NCBI GenBank assembly: GCA_945864145.1
Contig: CAMBAN010000007.1
Location: 1 to 50,578 of the forward strand
Origin: an uncultured Lachnospiraceae bacterium
GTDB lineage: Bacteria > Bacillota > Clostridia > Lachnospirales > Lachnospiraceae
Reading direction: 5' to 3'
DNA length: 50,578 nt
A program made the position numbers and the translations under genes. Shown here in pieces: positions 9,888-18,079 of this stretch (position 1 is the first letter of the stretch; each line of letters begins with the position of its first letter). The notes under the pieces are model-generated. The model was not told where the DNA came from. It made no database searches and saw nothing but the letters and a program-made list of their open reading frames with translations.

Positions 9888-9901
9888 CCATTCACCACAA
9901 A
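9864..9901 (+). repeat. Tandem direct repeat at the 3' end of the LytTR gene
   Basis: Two exact copies of ATGACCATTCACCACAAA (9864-9881 and 9884-9901), period 20. The 20-base offset is not a multiple of three, so the second copy changes frame and creates the stop at 9885-9887. The core ACCATTCAC resembles the direct-repeat sites bound by LytTR regulators, which usually lie about two helical turns apart; a regulatory role is inference. Confidence 0.8.
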
Positions 9902-10047
9902 ACTCTTGCGAAGAACTCCCTCTTAAGTTATCATTGATACCAGTAAGGGGCAAGTTGAGAGAGCGTCAGAGCAAGACAGAGAGAGCGAATATTTGCTCGG
10001 TGCGGCATGGTCAACAGATAATATTTGTGTAAAAGATTATACAGAGG

Positions 10048-10077
10048 AAACCATATGATTGTATGGTTTCTTTTTTT
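10048..10077 (+). terminator. Rho-independent terminator
   Basis: Stem AAACCATA / TATGGTTT with a short loop, then a run of seven T. It lies 160 bases after the LytTR gene and just before a convergent ORF. The stretch 9902-10047 contains no gene that I can recognise. Confidence 0.85.
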
Positions 10078-10090
10078 GTAAAAAATTTAT

Positions 10091-10390
10091 TTATATTATT
10101 TGTTCGAAAAAGAGAAATTTTGGTTTTTCTATATATTCCACCTCTTCCAAATCGGAAAAAGAAGCTAATAACCGAACCGGAAGCTGTACGATAGCATAAC
10201 CGGCAAGTAATTCTTCAATGAGAATTTGTGTAGTGGTGTATTGTTTGAGATTACCATGATATTTTACCACAAGCTCCCAAGTCTGTGTTTCGGATTGAAA
10301 ACCTGCTGACAAATCTGTCACTTCTGATAGTTCCTGAGGCGGTAGAGATAAGGATAGTTGTAATAAGTTTTCTAATTTTTGTGACTGCAT
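10091..10390 (-). CDS. Stand-alone prodomain-like fragment of an S8 (subtilisin) peptidase
   Basis: The 99 residues match the N-terminal propeptide of clostridial S8 peptidases as I recall them: MQSQKLENLLQLSLS, then WELVVKYHGNL, EELLAGYAIVQLP and the closing VEYIEKPKFLFFE. In those proteins the Asp/His/Ser catalytic domain follows directly; here a stop follows EKPKFLFFEQII, and the downstream 200 bases hold a terminator and no catalytic remnant that I can see. It may be a decayed protease gene or a free inhibitor-like prodomain. The start ATG lies near the thiC promoter, transcribed away from it. Confidence 0.6.
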   Translation of the reverse strand: MQSQKLENLLQLSLSLPPQELSEVTDLSAGFQSETQTWELVVKYHGNLKQYTTTQILIEELLAGYAIVQLPVRLLASFSDLEEVEYIEKPKFLFFEQII

Positions 10391-10455
10391 GGAAAATCCT
10401 CTTTCTTTTTGATATTGTATGCAAAAAAAAGAAAAGAGTACCTCAGAAAAGAGGA

Positions 10456-10483
10456 TTGCAAATCATAGAAAGTATGCTATAAT
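10456..10483 (+). promoter_or_regulatory. Sigma-70 promoter of the thiamine operon
   Basis: TTGCAA, 16-base spacer, TATAAT (10456-10461 and 10478-10483), about 17 bases before the TPP riboswitch. Confidence 0.75.
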
Positions 10484-10499
10484 TGCCATGATAAGAATA

Positions 10500-10588
10500 A
10501 GTGGGGAGCTCGCTGAAGCGGGCTGAGAGTAGACTGATTGGTCTAGACCCGTAACCTGATTTGGATAATGCCAACGTAGGGAAATATG
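10500..10588 (+). promoter_or_regulatory. TPP riboswitch (THI element)
   Basis: Contains the conserved elements in order: GTGGGGAGC at the 5' side, GCTGAGA (10522-10528), ACCCGTAACCTGAT, then TGGATAATGCCA and GTAGGGAA. A terminator hairpin follows at 10602-10643 before the thiC start, so bound thiamine pyrophosphate should stop transcription. The downstream thi genes fit exactly. Confidence 0.96.
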
Positions 10589-10601
10589 TTACGCACGTAG
10601 T

Positions 10602-10643
10602 GGGCGGATATACAACTGACGAGGTATATCATGCCCTTTTTTT
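10602..10643 (+). terminator. Riboswitch-controlled terminator upstream of thiC
   Basis: Stem GGGC plus GATATAC pairs with GTATATC plus GCCC across a small internal loop, followed by seven T. It sits between the TPP aptamer and the thiC RBS, as expected for an attenuating expression platform. Confidence 0.88.
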
Positions 10644-10674
10644 GTTACAGTATTTTTATAAAAAGGAGAAGCGT

Positions 10675-11979
10675 ATGTACACAACACAGATGGATGCTGC
10701 AAGAAAAGGCATCATTACAAAGGAAATGGAAATAGTTGCGAAAAAGGAGTACATGGAACCAGAGGCGTTAAGAGTACTGGTAGCCGAAGGAAAGGTAGCT
10801 ATTTGTGCAAATAAGCATCATAAATGTTTAAATCCTGAGGGCGTTGGTAGTATGCTTCGAACAAAAATCAATGTAAATCTGGGTGTGTCCAGAGATTGCA
10901 AGGACTATGACTTGGAAATGCAGAAGGTAATGAGTGCAGTAGATATGGGAGCAGAGGCCATTATGGATTTATCCAGTCATGGAAATACGCAGCCCTTTAG
11001 AAAGAAGCTGACGTCAGAATGTCCTGCTATGATTGGAACAGTGCCTGTGTATGATAGCGTAATACACTATCAAAGAGATTTAGCGACTTTGACAGCAAAA
11101 GATTTTATTGATGTAGTAAGGTTGCATGCGGAAGATGGTGTGGATTTCGTAACCTTGCATTGTGGCATTACCAGAAAGACAATCGACCAGATAAAAACAC
11201 ACAAGCGCAAAATGAATATTGTCAGTAGAGGAGGAAGCCTTGTTTTTGCATGGATGAGTATGACTGGAAATGAAAACCCATTCTATGAATATTTTGATGA
11301 AATCCTGGATATTTGCGAAGAACATGATGTAACGATTTCCTTAGGAGATGCATGCAGACCAGGTTGTCTTGCAGATGCAACAGATGTGTGTCAGATAGAA
11401 GAGTTAGTAAGATTAGGAGAATTGACAAAGCGTGCCTGGGCACATAATGTCCAGGTCATGGTAGAAGGTCCTGGACATGTGCCACTCAATCAGGTAGCAG
11501 CCAATATGGAGATACAAAAGAGTATCTGCATGGGCGCACCGTTTTATGTGTTAGGACCAATTGTTACAGATATTGCACCGGGCTATGACCATATTACGTC
11601 AGCGATAGGCGGTGCAGTGGCTGCTATGAGCGGAGCTGCATTTTTATGCTATGTAACACCGGCAGAGCATTTGGCATTGCCAAATCTTGAGGATGTAAAG
11701 CAAGGAATTATTGCATCTAAGATTGCTGCACATGCAGCTGACATTGCTAAGGGTGTACCACATGCACGAGATTTGGATGATAAAATGGCGGATGCAAGAA
11801 GAAAACTTGATTGGGATGAGCAGTATGTCTGTGCATTAGATCCTGAAACAGCAAGACAGATAAGAGACAGCAGAAGTCCGGAAGAGGATCATAGTGATAC
11901 CTGTAGTATGTGTGGTAAATTTTGTGCCGTGAGAAGTATGAATAAGGCACTTGCCGGAGAATACATAGATATTTTATAG
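10675..11979 (+). CDS. thiC: Phosphomethylpyrimidine synthase
   Basis: Radical-SAM enzyme converting aminoimidazole ribotide to HMP-phosphate for thiamine. Diagnostic parts are [30 protein letters not shown] and the C-terminal cysteine cluster CSMCGKFC (CX2CX3C) that holds the 4Fe-4S centre. The 434 residues match the shorter form found in Clostridia. The upstream open frame runs through the riboswitch and is not coding; the ATG at 10675 has AAAGGAGAA upstream. First gene of thiC-thiE-thiD-thiW-thiM. Confidence 0.97.
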   Translation: MYTTQMDAARKGIITKEMEIVAKKEYMEPEALRVLVAEGKVAICANKHHKCLNPEGVGSMLRTKINVNLGVSRDCKDYDLEMQKVMSAVDMGAEAIMDLSSHGNTQPFRKKLTSECPAMIGTVPVYDSVIHYQRDLATLTAKDFIDVVRLHAEDGVDFVTLHCGITRKTIDQIKTHKRKMNIVSRGGSLVFAWMSMTGNENPFYEYFDEILDICEEHDVTISLGDACRPGCLADATDVCQIEELVRLGELTKRAWAHNVQVMVEGPGHVPLNQVAANMEIQKSICMGAPFYVLGPIVTDIAPGYDHITSAIGGAVAAMSGAAFLCYVTPAEHLALPNLEDVKQGIIASKIAAHAADIAKGVPHARDLDDKMADARRKLDWDEQYVCALDPETARQIRDSRSPEEDHSDTCSMCGKFCAVRSMNKALAGEYIDIL

Positions 11980-11989
11980 GACAGAGGAT

Positions 11990-12643
11990 ATGAAACAGGA
12001 GATAGTAAGAAAAGCATGTAAGCTTTATGCCATTACAGATAGAAGATGGCTGACACATATGTCAGAAAATGATGAACTTGCAGCACAGGTGGAGCAGGCG
12101 ATTCAAGGAGGAATCACAATGCTGCAGCTAAGAGAAAAGGCACTTTCCGGTGAAACATTAAAAAAAGAAGCAATTGTCATTCAACAGTTATGTAAAAGGT
12201 ACAATATTCCTTTTATTATCAATGACTATGTGGAATTGGCAAAAGAACTGCAGGCAGATGGTGTACATATAGGACAAAGTGACTGCAGTGTAAAAAGAGC
12301 CAGAGAAATACTGGGACCGGATTATATCATTGGAGCGACTGCTAAAACAGTAGAACAGGCGCAATTGGCATATGAGCAGGGGGCAGATTATTTAGGCAGC
12401 GGTGCAGTATTTGGTACTACGACAAAGCCTGATGCAAAACCTATGACGCAGGAACTATTGCATCAGATTACTCAAAGTGTTCCAATCCCGGTAGTGGCAA
12501 TCGGAGGTATCCAAACACAAAATGTGACAAAACTGTCAGGTAGTGGCATTGCAGGTGTTGCTGTTATTGGAGGTATTTTCGGAGAAAAAGACATCAAAAA
12601 AGCAGCAAGTGAATTACGACAAAAACTAGATAGAATGAAATAA
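11990..12643 (+). CDS. thiE: Thiamine phosphate synthase
   Basis: Joins HMP-pyrophosphate and thiazole phosphate to form thiamine phosphate. Seen are LYAITDRRWL, the catalytic region QGGITMLQLREK, INDYVELAKELQADGVHIGQ, GATAKTVEQA and the phosphate-binding PVVAIGGI. The length (217) is normal. It starts 10 bases after thiC, so it is under the same TPP riboswitch. Confidence 0.96.
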   Translation: MKQEIVRKACKLYAITDRRWLTHMSENDELAAQVEQAIQGGITMLQLREKALSGETLKKEAIVIQQLCKRYNIPFIINDYVELAKELQADGVHIGQSDCSVKRAREILGPDYIIGATAKTVEQAQLAYEQGADYLGSGAVFGTTTKPDAKPMTQELLHQITQSVPIPVVAIGGIQTQNVTKLSGSGIAGVAVIGGIFGEKDIKKAASELRQKLDRMK

Positions 12644-12713
12644 CCCATAGCGGCAGATTGGGGGCACCACCTTAGGTCGCTATATAAAAGTAATGTTGAA
12701 AGGATTGAAAAAC

Positions 12714-13511
12714 ATGAAAACAGCATTATCAATCGCTGGAAGTGATTGCAGCGGAGGCGCCGGTATCCAGGCAGATATCAAAACAATGACAGCACATGGA
12801 GTTTATGCCATGAGTGCGGTCACTGCTTTGACTGCGCAAAATACAACCGGCGTAATAGATATCATGGAGGTGACAGGACTATTTTTACAAGAGCAGCTGG
12901 ATTGTATTTTTACAGATATCGAGCCGGATGCAGTAAAAATAGGTATGGTAGCCTCTACAGAATTAATTGAGGTCATTGCAGAAAGCTTACAGCGTTATCA
13001 GGCAAAAAATATTGTACTTGACCCTGTTATGGTTTCTACAAGTGGTTCTCGATTAATGCAGGAGCAGGCTATTGGTATCTTAAAAGAAAAATTATTACCA
13101 ATGGCGACAGTCATCACACCAAACATTCCGGAAGCAGCGATTATGACAGATTTGTCTATTAAAACAAAGCAAGATATGGAAAAAGCAGCCAGGATGCTGT
13201 ACGATGCTTATGGCTGTGCAGTGCTTTGTAAGGGTGGGCATAGTATAGAAGATGCAAATGATTTGCTTTTCAATGAGCAGGGTGCACAATGGTTTATCGG
13301 AAATCGTATTAAAAATCCTAATACGCATGGAACTGGATGTACCTTGTCCAGTGCAATCGCCTCTAATCTTGCAAAAGGATATGACTTAAAAACAGCGGTT
13401 CTTTATGCAAAAAATTATATTTCAGGAGCACTTGGTGCGATGCTTGATTTGGGAAAGGGGAGTGGCCCTTTAAATCATGCATTTGCTATTGGTAATCATT
13501 TATTTCAGTAG
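12714..13511 (+). CDS. thiD: Hydroxymethylpyrimidine / phosphomethylpyrimidine kinase
   Basis: Ribokinase-family enzyme phosphorylating HMP twice for ThiE. ALSIAGSDCSGGAGIQADIKT at the start, DPVMVSTSGSRLM and NPNTHGTGCTLSSAIA (anion hole and catalytic Asp region replaced by the ThiD-type GTGC) are typical. An in-frame ATG at 12693 is possible, but the ATG at 12714 follows AAAGGA and gives the usual N-terminus (265 residues). A short inverted repeat ATAGCG/CGCTAT lies in the 70-base gap after thiE. Confidence 0.95.
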   Translation: MKTALSIAGSDCSGGAGIQADIKTMTAHGVYAMSAVTALTAQNTTGVIDIMEVTGLFLQEQLDCIFTDIEPDAVKIGMVASTELIEVIAESLQRYQAKNIVLDPVMVSTSGSRLMQEQAIGILKEKLLPMATVITPNIPEAAIMTDLSIKTKQDMEKAARMLYDAYGCAVLCKGGHSIEDANDLLFNEQGAQWFIGNRIKNPNTHGTGCTLSSAIASNLAKGYDLKTAVLYAKNYISGALGAMLDLGKGSGPLNHAFAIGNHLFQ

Positions 13512-13532
13512 ATGTAGAAAGGAATTATTACC

Positions 13533-14042
13533 ATGAAAAAAACAAATGTAAAAAAATTAACCTTAACCGCTATTTTTGCAGCAATTGCTGTAGTAGGCTC
13601 TTTATTTTCAGTACCTGTATTTGGCTCAAAATGTGCACCGGTACAGCATTTGGTAAATATACTTTGTGCTGTATTTTTAGGACCTTGGTATGGAATTGCA
13701 GCAGCTTTTTTAGCAAGTCTTATCAGAAATCTGTTGGGACTTGGTACCTTACTTGCATTTCCGGGGAGCATGTGTGGTGCATTTCTTTCAGGACTTTTGT
13801 ATCGTTATGGGAAAAAACTTCCCTATGCGTATATTGGAGAGGTTTTTGGAACAGGTATCGTGGGAGGCATGCTTTCTTATCCGATAGCAGCTTTTGTTAT
13901 GGGAAATAGCCAGGCAGCTTTATTTACTTTTGTTGTACCATTTCTTATTAGCACCTGTGGTGGCACGATTTTAGCAATTGTTATTACCATGGGAATGCAG
14001 CAGGCAAAGGTAATGGATAGATTAAAAAATCAGTTAGCATAA
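13533..14042 (+). CDS. thiW: ECF transporter substrate-binding subunit for thiazole
   Basis: Small hydrophobic membrane protein (169 residues, about five or six helices) matching ThiW, the S component that works with a shared ECF energising module. FSVPVFGSKCAPVQHLVN and LGPWYGIAAAFLASLIRNLLG are recognisable. It sits between thiD and thiM under the TPP riboswitch, which fits uptake of hydroxyethylthiazole for ThiM. The energising EcfA/A'/T subunits are not in the window. Confidence 0.9.
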   Translation: MKKTNVKKLTLTAIFAAIAVVGSLFSVPVFGSKCAPVQHLVNILCAVFLGPWYGIAAAFLASLIRNLLGLGTLLAFPGSMCGAFLSGLLYRYGKKLPYAYIGEVFGTGIVGGMLSYPIAAFVMGNSQAALFTFVVPFLISTCGGTILAIVITMGMQQAKVMDRLKNQLA

Positions 14043-14056
14043 AAGAAAGGAAGACT

Positions 14057-14872
14057 ATGTCGATGGAACAGCAAGATATTTGGAGAGTATATCAGCGCCT
14101 GCAGCAGGAAAAAAGGGTCATTCATTGTATTACCAATCATGTGACAGTCAATGATTGTGCAAATATGCTTTTGGCAGCAGGTGCCTCTCCAACGATGGCA
14201 CATCATAAAGAGGAAGTAGCAGAAATTGCAGCAGGCTGTGATGGACTTGTTTGCAATTTAGGTGCAACGGACGATTATGAAGCAATGCTGTTTGCTTGTC
14301 AGGCAGCAAAAAGTGCAGGGATTCCTATCGTGATTGATCCGGTCGGCGTAGGTGCTTCTTCGTTTCGAAGAGCTTTTTTGGATGAACTTGTCAAAACAGC
14401 AGCTCCCACTTGTATCCGTGGTAATTACGCAGAGTTGGAAGCAATATGGAAAAAGGAAAGAACAGTAAAGGGTGTCGATGCAGATAAGGAACAAAAAGAC
14501 ATCAGCTATTATGAAAAGCTGACAAAGGAGCTGGCACAAAAATATCAATGCTTTATTGTAGCATCAGGAAAAACAGATATTGTTTCAGATGGAAAATGCG
14601 TGTATCATATAAATAATGGTGATAAAAACATGGCAAGGATAACAGGAGCAGGTTGTATGTCTACCTGTTTGATTGCAGCGTATCTGGCACTTGGGAAAAG
14701 CCTGGAGCATGTACTTTGTGCTTGTATCCTTATGGGGATTTGCGGAGAGCTTGCTGCGGAACGGACAAGCCTTGTGCAAGGGGGAACAATGACCTTCCGT
14801 ATGCTGTTGATAGATGCCATGTCAAATTTACAGGAGGCAAATATTGTGCCTCAGATTTGTGTAAAAGGATAA
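14057..14872 (+). CDS. thiM: Hydroxyethylthiazole kinase
   Basis: Phosphorylates thiazole alcohol for thiamine salvage. Typical blocks are VIHCITNHVTVNDCANMLLA, GASPTMAH, DPVGVGASSFRR and ARITGAGCMSTC. The 271-residue length is normal. The RBS GAAAGGAAG is 6 bases before ATG 14057. Together with ThiW it salvages thiazole, while ThiC makes the pyrimidine; no ThiG/F/S/H appear here. Confidence 0.96.
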   Translation: MSMEQQDIWRVYQRLQQEKRVIHCITNHVTVNDCANMLLAAGASPTMAHHKEEVAEIAAGCDGLVCNLGATDDYEAMLFACQAAKSAGIPIVIDPVGVGASSFRRAFLDELVKTAAPTCIRGNYAELEAIWKKERTVKGVDADKEQKDISYYEKLTKELAQKYQCFIVASGKTDIVSDGKCVYHINNGDKNMARITGAGCMSTCLIAAYLALGKSLEHVLCACILMGICGELAAERTSLVQGGTMTFRMLLIDAMSNLQEANIVPQICVKG

Positions 14873-14893
14873 AAAGAAAGGCATGGTAGTTAG

Positions 14894-16840
14894 ATGCTGG
14901 AGCAGGAAAGATTACAGCACTTTTATGTACAGGAATATAAAAAGGCTGCGAAACGTAAAATAAGTAATTTAGAAAAAAAAGGCAGAGGCTTTGATATGCA
15001 GGTAGACAGGCTGTCAAAGTCTCTTTATCGTGTAAAAAAAGGCAGAATCAGCATAGGTCAGCTTGGATATTTGCATAATCAGGTCAATTTTTTATATACA
15101 ATTGCCACAAAAATGAAGCATACCAAGGCGATGAACAGGATAGAAACAGACCATTTAAAGAGTTTGATGTTGATTGATTTATCTATTCTTTCAAAGGTAG
15201 AAAAGGAGGAACTTTCGGAGGATTTTCTTCGTTACGCTTCTGAAAATATGTCAAAGCAGCTTTGTCACAAAACATTACTTGAAATGATACTAACCTATCA
15301 AAACTATATGATTCGAAAAAAGGTATCAGAGCTTGTTCCCCTAAAACCGGAAATGGAATTTCCGGAAACCTTGGAAATGAAGCGCAAATTCATCCTTCAT
15401 ATCGGACCAACTAATAGCGGAAAGACCTTTCATGCATTAGAACGGCTGAAGAGCGCAAAAAATGGAGTCTATTTAGGACCATTGCGTTTACTGGCATTAG
15501 AAGTATATGAAAAAATGAAAGAATATGGGACACCATGCACGATGCTGACGGGGCAGGAACGCATTATAGAAGATGACAGTCGTGTCACATCTTCTACCAT
15601 TGAAATGCTGGATATGGATCAGCTTTATGACATTGGTGTTATAGATGAGGCACAGATGATTGTAGATTCTGACAGGGGACATTCGTGGACAAGGGCTATT
15701 CTTGGTATGAGAGCCAAAGAAATTCATATTTGTATGAGTCCTGCAGCTACTAAAGTAGTGATGCATTTGATAACGCTTTGTCATGATACCTATGAAATAC
15801 AGGAATATGAAAGAAAAACACCGCTTATTTGTGAGAAAACACCTTTTACATTTCCGACTGATGTAAAACCGGGAGATGCATTGATTGTTTTTTCTAAGAG
15901 GTCTGCACTAGATGTAGCAGGGCGTTTAGAAGCAATGGGCATCAGTACAAGCGTGATTTATGGAAGTTTACCGCCTGAAATCAGAAGAAGGCAGATGCAT
16001 TTGTTTAATCAAGGCAAAAATAAAGTGGTAGTATCGACAGATGCAATAGGTATGGGACTCAACTTACCGGTTAGAAGAATTGTGTTTATTGAAACGGAAA
16101 AGTTTGACGGTATTACCAAAAGGAAGCTTCGCCTGCCGGAGATAAATCAGATAGCAGGTCGTGCAGGCAGATTTGGTATTTATGATACAGGTTACATTAC
16201 TGCGATGGGAGAGGAAAATTTGGCTTATATTTCTTCGCTTGCAGGTCAAAAAGAGGAACAAATCGAAAAGGTAAGTCTTGGTTTTCCGCAAATATTATTG
16301 AATTTGCCGGAGCCATTAGATACGATAATGAATACTTGGCATTCTGTAGAAACGAAATACCCTTTTGAAAAAATCAGCATTGATGAGATTTTGTTTTTAT
16401 ATCACAAGGCTGAAAAGAGAAGTGCGTATATCGATGGATTTGATGATAAGCACACTTTGTATAAAATGGTAACATGTCCAATAGACATTCAAAACCCCAA
16501 GGTAGTATCTTTGTGGCTTCAATACTGTGAAAGCTATAGTGCTGATACTTCTTTGAAAAAACCGGACATCAGACAACTTCGCTATGAAGGTATTGCGAAA
16601 TATGAAACCTATTATAAACAGCTTGATTTGTATTATCAGTTTTCAGAACGCTTAGGCAAGGTCATAGATGAAAAATGGTTAGCTGATGAGCGGGAAAAAA
16701 CAGAAATAGAGATTATGAAATGTCTGTCAAAGGGGAAAGAAAACTATATTGCCACCTGTAGATATTGCGGAAAAATTCTTCCTGTTGGTTATGGGTTTAA
16801 TCAGTGTAGACAGTGCAGGAGCATGATAGATTTGGAGTAA
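14894..16840 (+). CDS. SUV3-like superfamily 2 RNA helicase
   Basis: Walker A GPTNSGKT (171-178) followed by YLGPLRLLA, LTGQERI, the DEAQ box (251-254) and ATDAIGMGLNLPVRRI with QIAGRAGR in the second RecA lobe. This set matches the mitochondrial/bacterial SUV3 family of RNA helicases rather than DEAD-box proteins. The N-terminal 165 residues are helical and basic, and the C-terminus carries CRYCGKILPVGYGFNQCRQC, a four-Cys zinc ribbon. It begins 21 bases after thiM but has no visible link to thiamine. A likely role in RNA turnover is inference. Confidence 0.85.
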   Translation: MLEQERLQHFYVQEYKKAAKRKISNLEKKGRGFDMQVDRLSKSLYRVKKGRISIGQLGYLHNQVNFLYTIATKMKHTKAMNRIETDHLKSLMLIDLSILSKVEKEELSEDFLRYASENMSKQLCHKTLLEMILTYQNYMIRKKVSELVPLKPEMEFPETLEMKRKFILHIGPTNSGKTFHALERLKSAKNGVYLGPLRLLALEVYEKMKEYGTPCTMLTGQERIIEDDSRVTSSTIEMLDMDQLYDIGVIDEAQMIVDSDRGHSWTRAILGMRAKEIHICMSPAATKVVMHLITLCHDTYEIQEYERKTPLICEKTPFTFPTDVKPGDALIVFSKRSALDVAGRLEAMGISTSVIYGSLPPEIRRRQMHLFNQGKNKVVVSTDAIGMGLNLPVRRIVFIETEKFDGITKRKLRLPEINQIAGRAGRFGIYDTGYITAMGEENLAYISSLAGQKEEQIEKVSLGFPQILLNLPEPLDTIMNTWHSVETKYPFEKISIDEILFLYHKAEKRSAYIDGFDDKHTLYKMVTCPIDIQNPKVVSLWLQYCESYSADTSLKKPDIRQLRYEGIAKYETYYKQLDLYYQFSERLGKVIDEKWLADEREKTEIEIMKCLSKGKENYIATCRYCGKILPVGYGFNQCRQCRSMIDLE

Positions 16841-16868
16841 AAAATGCCCTTAATGGGCATTTTTTTGA
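16841..16868. terminator. Bidirectional terminator between helicase and acetyltransferase genes
   Basis: AAAATGCCC TTAA GGGCATTTTTT is symmetric, with A residues on one side and T on the other. It overlaps the stop of the convergent GNAT gene, whose last codons form part of the stem. Confidence 0.9.
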
Positions 16869-17332
16869 CATTCCATTGTATAGCTGTTCCACTTTCCATC
16901 TTCAGTCTCATTGGTAGCTGTGATACGAAATCCCACCTTTTCATAACATCGGATAGCACCAGTATTAAAACAGTAAACGTGCAGAATGATTTTATGAATA
17001 GGATATTTTTCAAATACATTATTTGCCATAAGAGATAACGCTTTCGTGCCCAATCCTTGACCATGTATGACTTCATCAAATAGAACACGGCTTAAAAAAG
17101 CTTGTTTTTTTCCAAGATTAATGTCAAGTTCAAAAGAGCCAATCACTTTTTCATCCTGTTGCACGATATAAATGTGAGCCCCATCATCGATGCGCGCTGC
17201 AATCTGTCGCTCTGAAATAGGATAAAAATATGCAATCGGACCTGCCCATTGTTGCAAAAAATCCTGATTTTTTCTTTTATTCCAATCTACCAGATAGTGA
17301 TAATCCTGCTCTTGTATTTCTTTAATTTCCAT
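16850..17332 (-). CDS. GNAT-family N-acetyltransferase
   Basis: 160 residues with the GNAT fold order: beta strands with VIGSFELDINLGKKQAFLSRVLFDE, then the acetyl-CoA pyrophosphate-binding loop in IHGQGLGTKALSLM (Q/RxxGxG/A) and the C-terminal ILHVYCFNTGAIRCYEKVGFRI, close to the RimJ/RimL-like group. The substrate is unknown. It is convergent with the helicase gene and shares its terminator. Confidence 0.88.
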   Translation of the reverse strand: MEIKEIQEQDYHYLVDWNKRKNQDFLQQWAGPIAYFYPISERQIAARIDDGAHIYIVQQDEKVIGSFELDINLGKKQAFLSRVLFDEVIHGQGLGTKALSLMANNVFEKYPIHKIILHVYCFNTGAIRCYEKVGFRITATNETEDGKWNSYTMECQKNAH

Positions 17333-17425
17333 AGTTATCCCCCTAATATGTCTTTTCTTTCGTGTAAAATTTTATATAGAATGATATAGTAAGTTCACAT
17401 AAAATGCAAGTACCCATTTTAAAGT

Positions 17426-17459
17426 AAAAAAGAATTTGCTGCCGAGCAAACTCTTTTTT
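17426..17459. terminator. Long A/T-flanked terminator hairpin
   Basis: AAAAAAGAATTTGCT GCCG AGCAAACTCTTTTTT forms a 15-base stem with one mismatch and T-runs in both directions. It lies between the GNAT gene and cotJC. Confidence 0.8.
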
Positions 17460-17488
17460 ACTTACATACGAGCAATTTCCTATTACAT

Positions 17489-17519
17489 AAAGAAAACGCC
17501 TGCAAGATACAGGCGTTTG
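17489..17519 (-). terminator. Terminator after cotJC
   Basis: On the minus strand AAACGCCTG / CAGGCGTTT with a 7-base loop, followed by TTCTTT, just after the cotJC stop. Confidence 0.85.
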
Positions 17520-17522
17520 GAA

Positions 17523-18044
17523 TTAATCGAATGATGGGTTAAATGCGTAAAAGTTTTTAGAGTCAAGTTTTTCCTGGACTGTACGAAGTGCTTCTCCAAA
17601 GCGTTGAAAATGTACAATTTCACGTGCTCGAAGGAAACGAATTGGGTCTGCGACCTCAGGGTCTTTTACTAATCGAAGAATATTATCATAAGTTGTTCTT
17701 GCTTTTTGTTCTGCTGCCAAATCTTCTGTTAAATCAGTAATTGGATCACCTTTTGACTGAAACTCGCAAGCATTGAACGGAATACCGCCTGCTGCTTGCG
17801 GCCAAAGCGCAAGTGTATGGTCCACATAGTATTTATCAAAGCCGGATTTTTCAATTTCTTCCGGTGATAAATCCTTAGTAAGTTGATAAACAATGGCACA
17901 AATCATTTCAAAATGTGCTAGTTCTTCCGTCCCAATATCGGTCAATACACCTGTTACTGTATTATATGGCATAGTATATCTCTGCGCAAGGTACCGCATA
18001 GATGCACTGAGCTCGCCGTCAGGTCCACCGTATGTCACCAACAT
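17523..18044 (-). pseudogene. cotJC: cotJC spore-coat manganese-catalase-like gene, 5' end cut off by prophage
   Basis: CotJC-type coat protein of the manganese catalase family. GTEELAHFEM, AAEQKARTTYDNIL and RAREIVHFQRF hold the Glu/His metal ligands. Intact CotJC has about 25-30 residues before the YGGPDGEL block; here the frame opens with MLVTYGGPDGEL, so the start is missing exactly at the phage junction. The ATG at 18044 is junction sequence without an SD, so the remnant is probably not translated in the lysogen. The missing start should lie beyond the other phage end. Precise excision would rebuild the gene. Confidence 0.85.
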
Positions 18045-18050
18045 ACAGTA
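18020..18050. other. Putative phage attachment junction (attL/attR)
   Basis: CotJC homology ends between about 18,030 and 18,044, and the integrase terminator begins at 18,055. At the junction an inverted repeat GTATGT-CACCA-ACATAC (18030-18046) gives the partial dyad expected of a large serine recombinase site. The exact two-base crossover cannot be placed without the other end. Confidence 0.6.
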
Positions 18051-18054
18051 TATG

Positions 18055-18079
18055 AAAACCGCATAAATGCGCGGTTTTT
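18055..18079 (-). terminator. Terminator of the integrase gene
   Basis: Inverted repeat AAAACCGC / GCGGTTTT (18055-18062 and 18071-18078) overlaps the integrase stop codon, with TTTT at the end on the minus strand. Confidence 0.75.

Noticed and set aside
10561-10674. N-terminal extension of ThiC
   Set aside because: This frame covers the riboswitch 3' part and its terminator; the family start and RBS are at 10675.
17523-18044. Complete short manganese catalase gene
   Set aside because: Missing the family N-terminus, no SD before the ATG, and the break coincides with the integrase-proximal junction.
1-18044. Insertion sequences or transposase genes in the host part
   Set aside because: No transposase motifs, terminal repeats or target duplications were seen.
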